Origin: JAHEJA01 sp965657215
Lineage (GTDB): Bacteria; Pseudomonadota; Alphaproteobacteria; Rhodobacterales; Rhodobacteraceae
Length of the DNA stretch: 35,510 nucleotides
Assembly: GCA_965657215.1 (NCBI GenBank)
Contig: CBFHNR010000026.1
Span: 1-35,510, forward strand
Reading direction: 5' to 3'
Positions within the stretch are counted from its first letter, which is position 1. Each line of letters starts with the position of its first letter. Under the pieces are notes generated by a model. The model saw nothing but the letters and a program-made list of their open reading frames with translations. It ran no database searches and was not told the DNA's origin. Below are positions 8,436 through 15,722 of this stretch, in pieces. The translations under genes were made by a program, and so were the position numbers.

Positions 8436-8453
8436 TTACACATTAAGGTGTTA
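8436..8453. promoter_or_regulatory. Imperfect dyad between the zinc-ribbon gene and ftsE
   Basis: The 158-bp divergent intergenic region contains TTACACATTAAGGTGTTA, an 18-bp imperfect palindrome with 14 of 18 positions symmetric. It sits 43-60 bp upstream of the zinc-ribbon start, where an operator could lie. No convincing -35/-10 pair could be assigned in either direction, so this is a weak candidate. Confidence 0.25.
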
Positions 8454-8552
8454 ATTGCATTCGTTAAAGACTATTCTTCGTTTTAACAAGATTGCATCCT
8501 GATTATAGCTCAGGCACAACAATTCAAATCGACCAGGCAAGGGCATATTACG

Positions 8553-9230
8553 TTGATCGAACTTGAAAACGCGGCTTATTCCTATGGTGGGGGCGAGCTT
8601 TTGTCAGATATGACACTGTCTGTCTCTGCTGGGTCATTCTATTTCCTGACCGGTCCCTCCGGGGCTGGCAAGACGACATTGCTCAAGATGTGCTATGGTG
8701 CTTTGGTTCCGACGGCTGGTCACGTTCGCTTGTTTGGTCAAGATCTGCGGACCATGACGCGCGATGACATTGCTATTACGCGCCGCCGTGTTGGGGTTGT
8801 GCATCAAGATTGCCAATTTTTGGACCATCTCAGCGTTATTGATAACGTCGCCTTGCCTTTGTCCGTCTCGGGACAATCTGCATTATCTGATAATGCAAAC
8901 CTCAAAGAGCTGCTGGCTTGGGTTGGATTGACCAAACGGGCCAATGCCTATCCCCCTGAATTATCTGGTGGTGAGCGACAGCGCGCAGCCCTCGCCCGCG
9001 CCATTATCATGTCACCAGATGTCATTCTGGCGGATGAGCCGACAGGGAATGTGGATTGGGAGATGTCTCAGCGTTTGCTTAAATTGCTGATCGAACTCAA
9101 CCGAATGGGCAAAACGGTGATGATCGCGAGCCATGACCTCAGCTTGATCCGCGCTGCGAAATCTCAAGTTCAGGCGCGTGTTCTCAGGATTTATAACCGT
9201 CGAATCCAATTGGCGGGGGCTGATCTATGA
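8553..9230 (+). CDS. ftsE: Cell division ATP-binding protein FtsE
   Basis: FtsE is the ABC ATPase partner of FtsX; the pair works at the divisome and in other bacteria activates periplasmic peptidoglycan hydrolases. The 225-residue protein has Walker A GPSGAGKT (34-41), the Q-loop region VVHQD, signature LSGGERQ (137-143), Walker B ending ILADEPT (158-164) and the switch His194 in ASHD. The start is TTG at 8553: it gives the usual FtsE beginning MIELENAAYSYGGG and has AAGGG nine bases upstream (8539-8543). No ATG is better placed. The stop overlaps the ftsX start (ATGA). Confidence 0.95.
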   Translation: MIELENAAYSYGGGELLSDMTLSVSAGSFYFLTGPSGAGKTTLLKMCYGALVPTAGHVRLFGQDLRTMTRDDIAITRRRVGVVHQDCQFLDHLSVIDNVALPLSVSGQSALSDNANLKELLAWVGLTKRANAYPPELSGGERQRAALARAIIMSPDVILADEPTGNVDWEMSQRLLKLLIELNRMGKTVMIASHDLSLIRAAKSQVQARVLRIYNRRIQLAGADL

Positions 9231-10132
9231 ACACGCCGTTTAGCAACCTCACCATGCTTTTGGCAGGGGATGGTCATCGCGACCGCGTTGTGCCGCCCAC
9301 TGGATTTACCGCCACTTTGACCAGCTTTACCTCTGCGGCGATGGCGTTTTTGGTGGTCTTTGCCATGGCGCTGTCTTTTGCCTCCTCTCGATTGTCTGAT
9401 CGTTGGGGTGATGCTTTGGCCAACTCATCAACCTTGCGCATTTCGGCTCCTGCGGATCAAATAGAAGTACAGCTTGCAGCGGCGATGCAGGTCTTGACCT
9501 CAACGGCAGGAATTGCAGAAGCCACAATTATTTCCAAACAAGATCAACAGAAATTATTAGAGCCATGGTTCGGACCCGATGTTCCTCTTGAAATGCTTCC
9601 AGTGCCTGTCTTGATCGACATTCAGGAAACAGCAGAGGGATTTGACGCCCAAGGCCTGCGCTTGCGGCTCGCGGCCGAAGTGCCTGCTGCTGTGCTGGAT
9701 GATCATTCACGCTGGCGTCGTCCCATTGTGGCCGCTGCGGATCGCTTGGCGCTTTTGGGATGGGTTTCGATTTTGTTGATTATTGGGGCAAGTGTCGCAA
9801 TGATAACCCTTGCCGCCCGCGCAGCGTTGGCGGCAAATGCCCAAGTGATCGCGGTTTTGCGCCTTGTCGGAGCGCAAGATAATTATATCGCCGCCGCCTT
9901 TGTACGCCGATTTGCAGCGCGCGCCTTTGTCGGGGCGGCGGGCGGTATGTGCTTTGGAGCCATTGCAATTCTGTTTCTACCGTCTGCGGATCAACAAGCT
10001 TCGATTTTGACGGGGTTACGGTTCCAAGGCGCTGACTGGCTGTGGCTATTGATGATACCGATTTTTGCGGCCGTTGTGGCCTTTGTTGCAACGCGCACCG
10101 CCGCACTCAAAGTTCTAGGGGAGCTGAGCTAA
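9227..10132 (+). CDS. ftsX: Cell division protein FtsX
   Basis: FtsX is the membrane component of the FtsEX complex. The 301-residue product has the expected topology. A cytoplasmic N-terminus precedes a first helix near residues 35-55 (MAFLVVFAMAL). A periplasmic domain of about 125 residues follows, then three more helices near 185-205, 235-258 and 272-292. Sequence conservation in this family is low, so the call rests on topology plus the overlapping ftsE partner. The start ATG at 9227 overlaps the ftsE stop by four bases, implying coupled translation. plsC begins two bases after its TAA. Confidence 0.93.
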   Translation: MNTPFSNLTMLLAGDGHRDRVVPPTGFTATLTSFTSAAMAFLVVFAMALSFASSRLSDRWGDALANSSTLRISAPADQIEVQLAAAMQVLTSTAGIAEATIISKQDQQKLLEPWFGPDVPLEMLPVPVLIDIQETAEGFDAQGLRLRLAAEVPAAVLDDHSRWRRPIVAAADRLALLGWVSILLIIGASVAMITLAARAALAANAQVIAVLRLVGAQDNYIAAAFVRRFAARAFVGAAGGMCFGAIAILFLPSADQQASILTGLRFQGADWLWLLMIPIFAAVVAFVATRTAALKVLGELS

Positions 10133-10134
10133 TC

Positions 10135-10887
10135 ATGACTTATGCAATTCAATGGATACGGTCCTTGGTCTTTAATAGTCAGATGTACATCATGATGGCC
10201 ATCGTAGGCGTTGGCTTTTTACCATGGGCCCTCATTGATCGGCGCGGTGGATATGCCTGTGTGCATTTTTATATCTGGTGGGTGCGTTGGACGGCCTCTT
10301 GGATGGTTGGGCTCAAAACCGAAATCCGTGGGTCCGCTCCGACGGGCGAAGTTTTGGTTGCAGGCAAACATCAAAGCTTTCTTGATGTGATGTTGATTGC
10401 TGGCGCGGTGCCTCATCCCAAATTCATAATGAAACAAGAGCTTCGCTTTGTACCTATTGTCGGATGGTATGGCGCAATTCTGAAATGTATTCCCGTTAAA
10501 CGTGGACGTCGGTCAGAGGCGATTAAAAAGATGATGCGTGATTTGGAAAAAGGGGATCACGTGAAGGGTCAATTGTGTATTTACCCTCAAGGCACGCGGG
10601 TTTCTCCTGGTGAGCATCTTCCTTATAAAGTGGGCACTGCGGTGCTATATCTGGAAACGGGAATGCCCTGTGTGCCTGTGGCCACAAATGTTGGTGTGTT
10701 TTGGTCCAAATTGGGTGTCTATCGCAAACCCGGTGTCGCAATTGTAGAATTTCTGGACCCCATTCAGCCAGGTTTAGACAAAGAAGAATTTTTAGCCGTG
10801 CTAGAGGACAAAGTTGAAACTGCGTCTGATGCATTATTAACAGAAGCGGGATTTATCTTCGATGACACCCCTAAAAACAGCGGATGA
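10135..10887 (+). CDS. plsC: 1-acyl-sn-glycerol-3-phosphate acyltransferase (PlsC family)
   Basis: PlsC-type enzymes acylate lysophosphatidate to phosphatidate at the inner membrane. This 250-residue protein has an N-terminal membrane helix (about 15-35) and the catalytic HX4D motif HQSFLD (His79, Asp84). It also has the substrate-binding motif YPQGTR (150-155), a variant of the more common FPEGTR. ATG 10135 is chosen because AGGGGAG (10117-10123) lies upstream and it starts just after the ftsX stop; earlier in-frame starts would lie inside ftsX. The gene ends overlapping the next ORF by 26 bp. Roseobacters can have several PlsC paralogues, so its exact acceptor is not certain. Confidence 0.92.
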   Translation: MTYAIQWIRSLVFNSQMYIMMAIVGVGFLPWALIDRRGGYACVHFYIWWVRWTASWMVGLKTEIRGSAPTGEVLVAGKHQSFLDVMLIAGAVPHPKFIMKQELRFVPIVGWYGAILKCIPVKRGRRSEAIKKMMRDLEKGDHVKGQLCIYPQGTRVSPGEHLPYKVGTAVLYLETGMPCVPVATNVGVFWSKLGVYRKPGVAIVEFLDPIQPGLDKEEFLAVLEDKVETASDALLTEAGFIFDDTPKNSG

Positions 10888-11464
10888 GCTAAAGGCGCTT
10901 TATGGGACACCAGCAGCGGCCTCAATTAAGAAGGTAGTTCATGAAATAACCCCTTTGGTGCGGACATGGTTGAGCAAATCAAGATTTTGCATTCTTTCCA
11001 CTGTCGGATCCGAGGGCACGGACGGCAGCCCACGCGGGGACCAAGGTCCAGTTGTTACTGAACTAGACAAGCACACATTGCTCATGCCCGACTGGCGCGG
11101 CAATAACCGATTGGACACTTTGCTTAACATTGTCCGCGATGGGCGCATTTCATTGGCCTGCCTTGTTCCGGGCTCTGTTACTGTTTTGCGCATTAATGGG
11201 ACGGCTATTGTCACAGCAGACCACGATTTAAGAGATCGGTTTGCCCATAACGGGAAAACGCCAACAACAGTGATCGTAATCTCGATTGCAGAGATTTTCA
11301 CGCAATGTGGTCGCGCGCCGCTGCGCTCTGATCTCTGGGTAGCGGATCAAACGGAGGGCTTGCCCTCTGTTGGTGATCTGCTCGCTGAGGCTTCGAATTT
11401 CGAAGAAGGCGGTAAAGACTATGATGCCGCGCGGATGGCCCGCGCAAAAGAAACGCTTTGGTAG
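10862..11464 (+). CDS. Pyridoxamine 5'-phosphate oxidase-like FMN-binding protein (MSMEG_1061/DR_2398 type)
   Basis: The 200-residue product has the split-barrel flavin-binding fold. Recognisable elements are FCILSTVGSEGTDGSPRGD near residues 42-60, where the family binds the FMN phosphate. LLMPDWRGNNRLDTLLNI follows, typical of the PPOX class called DR_2398-like, then CGRAPLRSDLW. The physiological substrate of this subgroup is unknown, and it is not the vitamin B6 salvage enzyme PdxH itself. ATG 10862 lies inside the end of plsC (26-bp overlap in another frame), indicating co-translation with the ftsEX-plsC row. The MOSC gene follows after nine bases. Confidence 0.88.
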   Translation: MTPLKTADELKALYGTPAAASIKKVVHEITPLVRTWLSKSRFCILSTVGSEGTDGSPRGDQGPVVTELDKHTLLMPDWRGNNRLDTLLNIVRDGRISLACLVPGSVTVLRINGTAIVTADHDLRDRFAHNGKTPTTVIVISIAEIFTQCGRAPLRSDLWVADQTEGLPSVGDLLAEASNFEEGGKDYDAARMARAKETLW

Positions 11465-11473
11465 GAGAGAAAG

Positions 11474-12061
11474 ATGCCTGCATTACATGTGACAGATTTT
11501 TTTGCAGAAGTTGTTTGGCTAGGCGTGGTCAGTGACCGAGAAGCCCGCCTTGATTCAGATGGGTGTGATGCACTCACGCTCACATTTGCAGGTCCCGAAG
11601 GCGAAGAGCATGGGGGCGAAACGCGTCCTTCCTGTAGTCGCGTTTTAGGACAGTATCCCCGCGGAACAGTCATTAGAAACACCCGCCAAATCAGCATTGT
11701 AAGCCAAGAAGAGCTAGATATGATCGCTGCAGATATGGGGATTGAGCATTTGGACCCACGTTGGCTTGGCCTTACGATGGTCGTTCGAGGGGTTGAGGAT
11801 TTCTCACATATTCCGCCCTCTACGCGGCTCCAAAATAGCTCGGGCACAACGATCACGATTGATATGCAAAACCGCCCTTGCCATTTGCCCGCTAAAGTGA
11901 TCGAGCAACATTGCCCCGATAAGGGCCGTTCTTTTCGCGAGGCCGCACAACAACGTCGCGGGGTGACAGCATGGGTTGAACGTGAAGGCACGCTCAAAGT
12001 CGGGGATGCTATGCGCCTCCATATGCCTGATCAGCGTGCCTGGCGTGGCGGCACATTCTAA
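11474..12061 (+). CDS. MOSC domain-containing protein
   Basis: MOSC domains are beta-barrel domains found in molybdenum-cofactor sulfurases and in related proteins that bind or transfer sulfur or pterin cofactors. This 195-residue stand-alone protein has the diagnostic conserved Cys136 in NRPCHLPA, and the late motif RGVTAWVEREGTLKVGD typical of the domain's end. It has no aminotransferase-like domain, so it is not a full Mo-cofactor sulfurase; its substrate is unknown. The start ATG 11474 has GGAGAG just upstream. It is the last gene of the ftsE-to-MOSC row. Confidence 0.88.
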   Translation: MPALHVTDFFAEVVWLGVVSDREARLDSDGCDALTLTFAGPEGEEHGGETRPSCSRVLGQYPRGTVIRNTRQISIVSQEELDMIAADMGIEHLDPRWLGLTMVVRGVEDFSHIPPSTRLQNSSGTTITIDMQNRPCHLPAKVIEQHCPDKGRSFREAAQQRRGVTAWVEREGTLKVGDAMRLHMPDQRAWRGGTF

Positions 12062-12072
12062 GGCTCAACAAT

Positions 12073-12160
12073 CAGAGGTTTCTTATCAGAAACTCTGCAT
12101 GTGACGTCTCGCCGCAAGTGTCTATGAAAATGTCGGAAACGCGACCTTTGTCGCTTTTGT
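12073..12160 (+). terminator. Two weak hairpins after the MOSC gene
   Basis: The 153-bp gap before fhs holds a bulged hairpin. CAGAG-g-TTTC (12073-12082) pairs with GAAACTCTG (12089-12097), but no T-tract follows. Further on, GCGAC (12141-12145) pairs with GTCGC (12150-12154) over a 4-base loop and is followed by TTTTGTT, a short terminator-like element. Either could end the MOSC transcript; the second could also attenuate fhs. Both are weaker than the terminator at 625-658. Confidence 0.35.
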
Positions 12161-12214
12161 TCCTCGTTATAGCAGACTTAATTACAGTATTACTTGCCTA
12201 CAGGGGATCAAGCT

Positions 12215-13891
12215 ATGGGTTATAAGTCAGATATCGAAATCGCACGTGAGGCGAACAAAAAACCAATCCAAGAGATCGGCGCGAAACTCGGCATCCCGAG
12301 CGAGCATCTTTTGCCATACGGCCATGATAAAGCAAAGGTCAGCCAAGAGTTCATCAATTCCGTTCAAGGCAATGAAAACGGAAAATTGATTTTGGTTACG
12401 GCTATTAACCCAACGCCTGCCGGTGAAGGCAAAACAACAACGACTGTTGGTTTGGGTGATGGTTTGAACCGCATCGGTAAGAAAGCCGCGATTTGTATTC
12501 GCGAGGCGTCGCTTGGGCCATGTTTCGGGATGAAGGGTGGCGCCGCAGGTGGTGGATACGCTCAAGTTGTTCCTATGGAGGAAATGAACCTACACTTCAC
12601 AGGTGACTTCCACGCAATCACATCTGCGCACAACCTTTTGTCTGCGATGATTGATAACCACATTTACTGGGGTAACAAATTAGAGATCGACGAACGTCGC
12701 GTTGTGTGGCGTCGTGTGATGGACATGAACGATCGCGCACTCCGTGATATGGTGACATCCTTGGGCGGCGTTGCAAATGGGTTCCCGCGTCAAACGGGCT
12801 TTGACATTACCGTTGCATCCGAAGTTATGGCGATCTTGTGCCTTGCGACTTCTTTGGAAGATTTGCAAAAACGTTTGGGCGATATCATCGTGGCCTACCG
12901 TCGTGATAAAACACCAATCTATTGCCGCGATATCAAAGCAGATGGCGCGATGACTGTTCTGTTGAAAGACGCAATGCAGCCAAACATCGTGCAGACCTTG
13001 GAAAACAACCCAGCCTTTGTGCATGGCGGCCCGTTTGCCAATATCGCGCATGGCTGTAACTCGGTTATGGCGACAACGACGGCGTTGAAAATTGCCGATT
13101 ATGTCGTAACGGAAGCAGGTTTTGGTGCCGATTTGGGTGCCGAAAAATTCATGAACATCAAGTGCCGTAAAGCAGGCATTGCCCCCTCTGCAGTAGTTGT
13201 TGTTGCGACTGTGCGTGCAATGAAAATGAACGGTGGCGTTGCGAAAGCTGACTTGGGCGCGGAAAATGTTGAAGCGGTTCAAAATGGCTGTCCAAACCTT
13301 GGACGTCACATTGAAAACGTGAAATCCTTTGGCGTTCCTGTCGTCGTTGCCATTAACCACTTTGTGACTGACACCGATGCCGAAGTCGAAGCGGTCAAAG
13401 ACTATGTGGCCTCAATGGGATCAGAAGCCATTCTATGTCAGCACTGGGCAAAAGGCTCAGAAGGCACAGAGGCCTTGGCAACACGCATTGCCGAGATCGC
13501 AGATGCGGATATGGCGAACTTTGCGCCTCTTTATTCCGATGACATGAGCCTCTTTGATAAGATTGATACGATCGCTAAGCGTATCTACCGCGCAGACGAA
13601 GTTATCGCGGATAAGAAAATCCGTGCTCAACTTCGTGAATGGGAAGATGCAGGATACGGTCATTTGCCTGTCTGTATGGCCAAAACGCAATATAGCTTTT
13701 CAACAGATCCAAATCTACGGGGAGCCCCCAATGGGCACACAGTTCCGATCCGTGAAGTACGCTTGAGCGCAGGGGCGGGCTTTGTCGTTGTGATCTGTGG
13801 AGAGATCATGACGATGCCAGGGCTTCCCTCTGTTCCAGCGTCGGAAAACATTATGCTGAATGCGGACGGTCAGATCGAAGGCTTGTTCTAA
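12215..13891 (+). CDS. fhs: Formate--tetrahydrofolate ligase
   Basis: Fhs makes 10-formyl-tetrahydrofolate from formate, THF and ATP, feeding one-carbon metabolism. The 558-residue length fits the family. The ATP-binding loop is NPTPAGEGKTTTTVGLGDGL (about 65-83). Strongly conserved stretches such as FTGDFHAI, GGPFANIAHGCNS and EAGFGADLGAEKF are all present. ATG 12215 is preceded by AGGGGAT (12202-12208) and gives the usual N-terminus; a TTG 21 bases upstream would include the ribosome site. The codon choice looks more biased than in the neighbours (AAC, GGT, CGT, GTT), hinting at high expression. It is paired with folD, 88 bp downstream, so formate can be routed through formyl-, methenyl- and methylene-THF. 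Confidence 0.97.
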   Translation: MGYKSDIEIAREANKKPIQEIGAKLGIPSEHLLPYGHDKAKVSQEFINSVQGNENGKLILVTAINPTPAGEGKTTTTVGLGDGLNRIGKKAAICIREASLGPCFGMKGGAAGGGYAQVVPMEEMNLHFTGDFHAITSAHNLLSAMIDNHIYWGNKLEIDERRVVWRRVMDMNDRALRDMVTSLGGVANGFPRQTGFDITVASEVMAILCLATSLEDLQKRLGDIIVAYRRDKTPIYCRDIKADGAMTVLLKDAMQPNIVQTLENNPAFVHGGPFANIAHGCNSVMATTTALKIADYVVTEAGFGADLGAEKFMNIKCRKAGIAPSAVVVVATVRAMKMNGGVAKADLGAENVEAVQNGCPNLGRHIENVKSFGVPVVVAINHFVTDTDAEVEAVKDYVASMGSEAILCQHWAKGSEGTEALATRIAEIADADMANFAPLYSDDMSLFDKIDTIAKRIYRADEVIADKKIRAQLREWEDAGYGHLPVCMAKTQYSFSTDPNLRGAPNGHTVPIREVRLSAGAGFVVVICGEIMTMPGLPSVPASENIMLNADGQIEGLF

Positions 13892-13901
13892 GTTAAAGGG
13901 G

Positions 13902-13949
13902 ACGCGTGGACTGGGGATCGACCCCAGACCTCGCGTTTGCCTTTGGCAA
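13902..13949 (+). repeat. Tandem hairpins between fhs and folD
   Basis: CTGGGG (13911-13916) pairs with CCCCAG (13922-13927) across ATCGA. Flanking bases extend the stem through mismatches to ACGCG (13902-13906) opposite CGCGT (13932-13936). Immediately after, TTGCC (13937-13941) pairs with GGCAA (13945-13949) over TTT. A purine-rich tail follows that contains the folD ribosome site. There is no T-tract, so an RNA-stability or processing element is as likely as a terminator. From memory, similar GC-hairpin plus GGATATTT-purine tails recur between genes in Rhodobacteraceae. Confidence 0.55.
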
Positions 13950-13979
13950 GGATATTTATAAAAAGAAGAAGGAAGACAG

Positions 13980-14873
13980 ATGGCTGCTACGGTAATTGAT
14001 GGCAAAGCATTTGCGGCGCAGGTGCGTGGGCAAGTGGCAGAACATGTGACGCGATTGAAAGAAGAAAACGGGATCACGCCAGGATTGGCTGTGGTTTTGG
14101 TCGGCGAAGATCCCGCGAGCCAAGTTTATGTCCGCTCCAAAGGCAAGCAAACCGTTGAAGTCGGCATGAAGTCTTTTGAACATAAGTTGGATGTTGACAC
14201 ATCTGAAGCCGATTTACTGGCCCTCATTGATCGTTTGAACGCAGATCCTGAAGTACATGGCATTCTGGTGCAGCTGCCGCTTCCTAAGCATTTGAACGAA
14301 GATTTGGTTATCAACTCCATTGATCCAGCGAAAGACGTCGATGGGTTCCATATTTCGAACGTGGGTCTTTTGGGAACGGGTCAGAAATCAATGGTGCCGT
14401 GCACGCCATTGGGCTGCCTTATGATGCTTCGTAATCATCATGGGTCGTTGTCAGGGTTGAATGCTGTTGTGATCGGGCGCTCTAATATTGTTGGCAAGCC
14501 AATGGCGCAGCTTTTGTTAAATGACAGCTGTACAGTGACGATTGCGCATTCGCGCACCAAAGACTTGGCCGAGGTTGTTCGACGCGCAGACATCGTGATT
14601 GCCGCAGTCGGTCGATCAGAGATGGTTCCTGGATCATGGATCCGCGAGGGTGCAACTGTGATTGATGTTGGGATCAACAGAATCGAGAAACCTGAAGGTG
14701 GAACACGCTTGGTAGGGGATTGTGACTATGCCTCTTGTGCCGAAGTCGCGGGGGCAATTACACCGGTTCCTGGTGGTGTCGGCCCTATGACGATTGCGTG
14801 TCTGCTGGCGAACACGGTCACAGCCTGCTGTCGTGCAAATGGCTTGGCGGAACCGCAGGGATTGACCGCGTAA
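13980..14873 (+). CDS. folD: Bifunctional methylenetetrahydrofolate dehydrogenase / methenyltetrahydrofolate cyclohydrolase
   Basis: FolD interconverts methylene-THF, methenyl-THF and 10-formyl-THF with NADP, linking directly to the Fhs product. The 297-residue protein shows the substrate motif VGEDPASQVYVRSKGK with Tyr50 and the catalytic Lys54. VQLPLPKH and PAKDVDGFH form the folate site. The nucleotide-binding motif is VIGRSNIVGKPMAQLLL, and the late signature is PVPGGVGPMT. ATG 13980 follows a strong purine-rich ribosome site (AAGAAGGAAG). The distance from fhs is 88 bp and includes two hairpins, so co-transcription is likely but expression may be adjusted separately. Confidence 0.97.
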   Translation: MAATVIDGKAFAAQVRGQVAEHVTRLKEENGITPGLAVVLVGEDPASQVYVRSKGKQTVEVGMKSFEHKLDVDTSEADLLALIDRLNADPEVHGILVQLPLPKHLNEDLVINSIDPAKDVDGFHISNVGLLGTGQKSMVPCTPLGCLMMLRNHHGSLSGLNAVVIGRSNIVGKPMAQLLLNDSCTVTIAHSRTKDLAEVVRRADIVIAAVGRSEMVPGSWIREGATVIDVGINRIEKPEGGTRLVGDCDYASCAEVAGAITPVPGGVGPMTIACLLANTVTACCRANGLAEPQGLTA

Positions 14874-14914
14874 CAGGACGTTAGGCGCAATTCATCCTAC
14901 TGCTATTGATATTT

Positions 14915-14948
14915 GCATCCAAAATGTGATTTATCGCGTTTTGGATGC
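14915..14948. promoter_or_regulatory. 10-bp perfect inverted repeat between folD and the LytTR gene
   Basis: GCATCCAAAA (14915-14924) is matched exactly by TTTTGGATGC (14939-14948) across 14 bases. The right arm is followed by a T-rich stretch (14953-14959) broken by Gs. It may be the folD terminator or, 40-73 bp before the LytTR start, an operator, possibly for autoregulation. Confidence 0.5.
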
Positions 14949-14987
14949 TGTGGGTTTTTGGCATAGGGGTATTAATAATAGAAAAGT

Positions 14988-15722
14988 ATGAGTGTATTTG
15001 TTTCTAGACGTCGAGAGCTCGTGTTGTGGGCGATCATGACGCTGTTTTGCGGTGTTTCAGGTCCTTTTGGGTCTTTTGTTTATTTAGGTTTGGTCGACCG
15101 TGTTCTTTATTGGGGAACTCAGATCGGCATTGCTATGATTATTGGCGGGATTATTGAGTTCATTGGGGTTAATTATTTGGGCCGCTTTAGCCTGTTAACC
15201 CGAGATGCTGTGTCAACTTGCGTGATGACCATTTTGTTTTCACCTGTTGTCTTTGCTCTGAATGCCCATTTTTATCCTCCTGAAGTGTTAGAAGGATTCA
15301 GAATTGAAATTCTGATTGCGGGTGTTTTTTTTATAACCGCTCTAACAATTGGCGTATGGCGTGCGGTCAACGCCTATAACGCGAAATCAAGCGATGAGGG
15401 CGTCGCCCCCAAATTGTTGAAGCGGTTAGAAGAGGACATGGGCGAAATTTATGCGCTCACTGCGAATAGCCATTTGGTTGAGGTTTCGTGTGCACAAGGT
15501 GTGCAGACCATTCGCTTTAGGTTTTCTGATGCTGTTGATGAGATGAAGCCAGTCGAGGGAGTCATGGTTCATCGCTCGCATTGGGTGTGCAAGGCTTGCA
15601 TTCAAGAATTCTTTTTCGAAGGTAAAAAATTGATGGTGCGATTGGATAATGGGTCCAGTTATCCCGTAAGCGCGACGGGGCGAGTGAATCTGGGACGAAT
15701 TGGAATTGATGTTCCGAGCTAG
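14988..15722 (+). CDS. Membrane-bound LytTR-family DNA-binding regulator
   Basis: The 244-residue protein has four predicted membrane helices (about residues 12-32, 40-62, 73-92 and 103-123). A short linker and a C-terminal LytTR domain (about 140-240) follow. LytTR features seen are the segment LTANSHLVEVSCAQGVQTIR near its start, MVHRSHWVCKACI in the middle, and LDNGSSYPVSATGR before the end. This architecture is a one-component membrane regulator without a receiver domain; the signal is unknown. No histidine kinase is adjacent. The ribosome site before ATG 14988 is weak (AGAAAAG). It is convergent with pdeM, with the stops directly abutting, so it appears to be transcribed alone. Confidence 0.88.
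   Translation: MSVFVSRRRELVLWAIMTLFCGVSGPFGSFVYLGLVDRVLYWGTQIGIAMIIGGIIEFIGVNYLGRFSLLTRDAVSTCVMTILFSPVVFALNAHFYPPEVLEGFRIEILIAGVFFITALTIGVWRAVNAYNAKSSDEGVAPKLLKRLEEDMGEIYALTANSHLVEVSCAQGVQTIRFRFSDAVDEMKPVEGVMVHRSHWVCKACIQEFFFEGKKLMVRLDNGSSYPVSATGRVNLGRIGIDVPS

Noticed and set aside
8481..8509. ftsE promoter TTTTAA-17-TATAGC
   Set aside because: The -35 matches only three of six consensus bases in an AT-rich stretch; not distinguishable from chance.
12062..12214. A folate (THF) or other riboswitch before fhs
   Set aside because: The gap is 153 bp and only two weak hairpins are visible. I could not match any known aptamer core.
12680..13360. Long open frame antisense to fhs
   Set aside because: It is a shadow of the biased codon use in fhs. 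Its translation is rich in His, Cys and Asn without any recognisable fold, and it has no start context.
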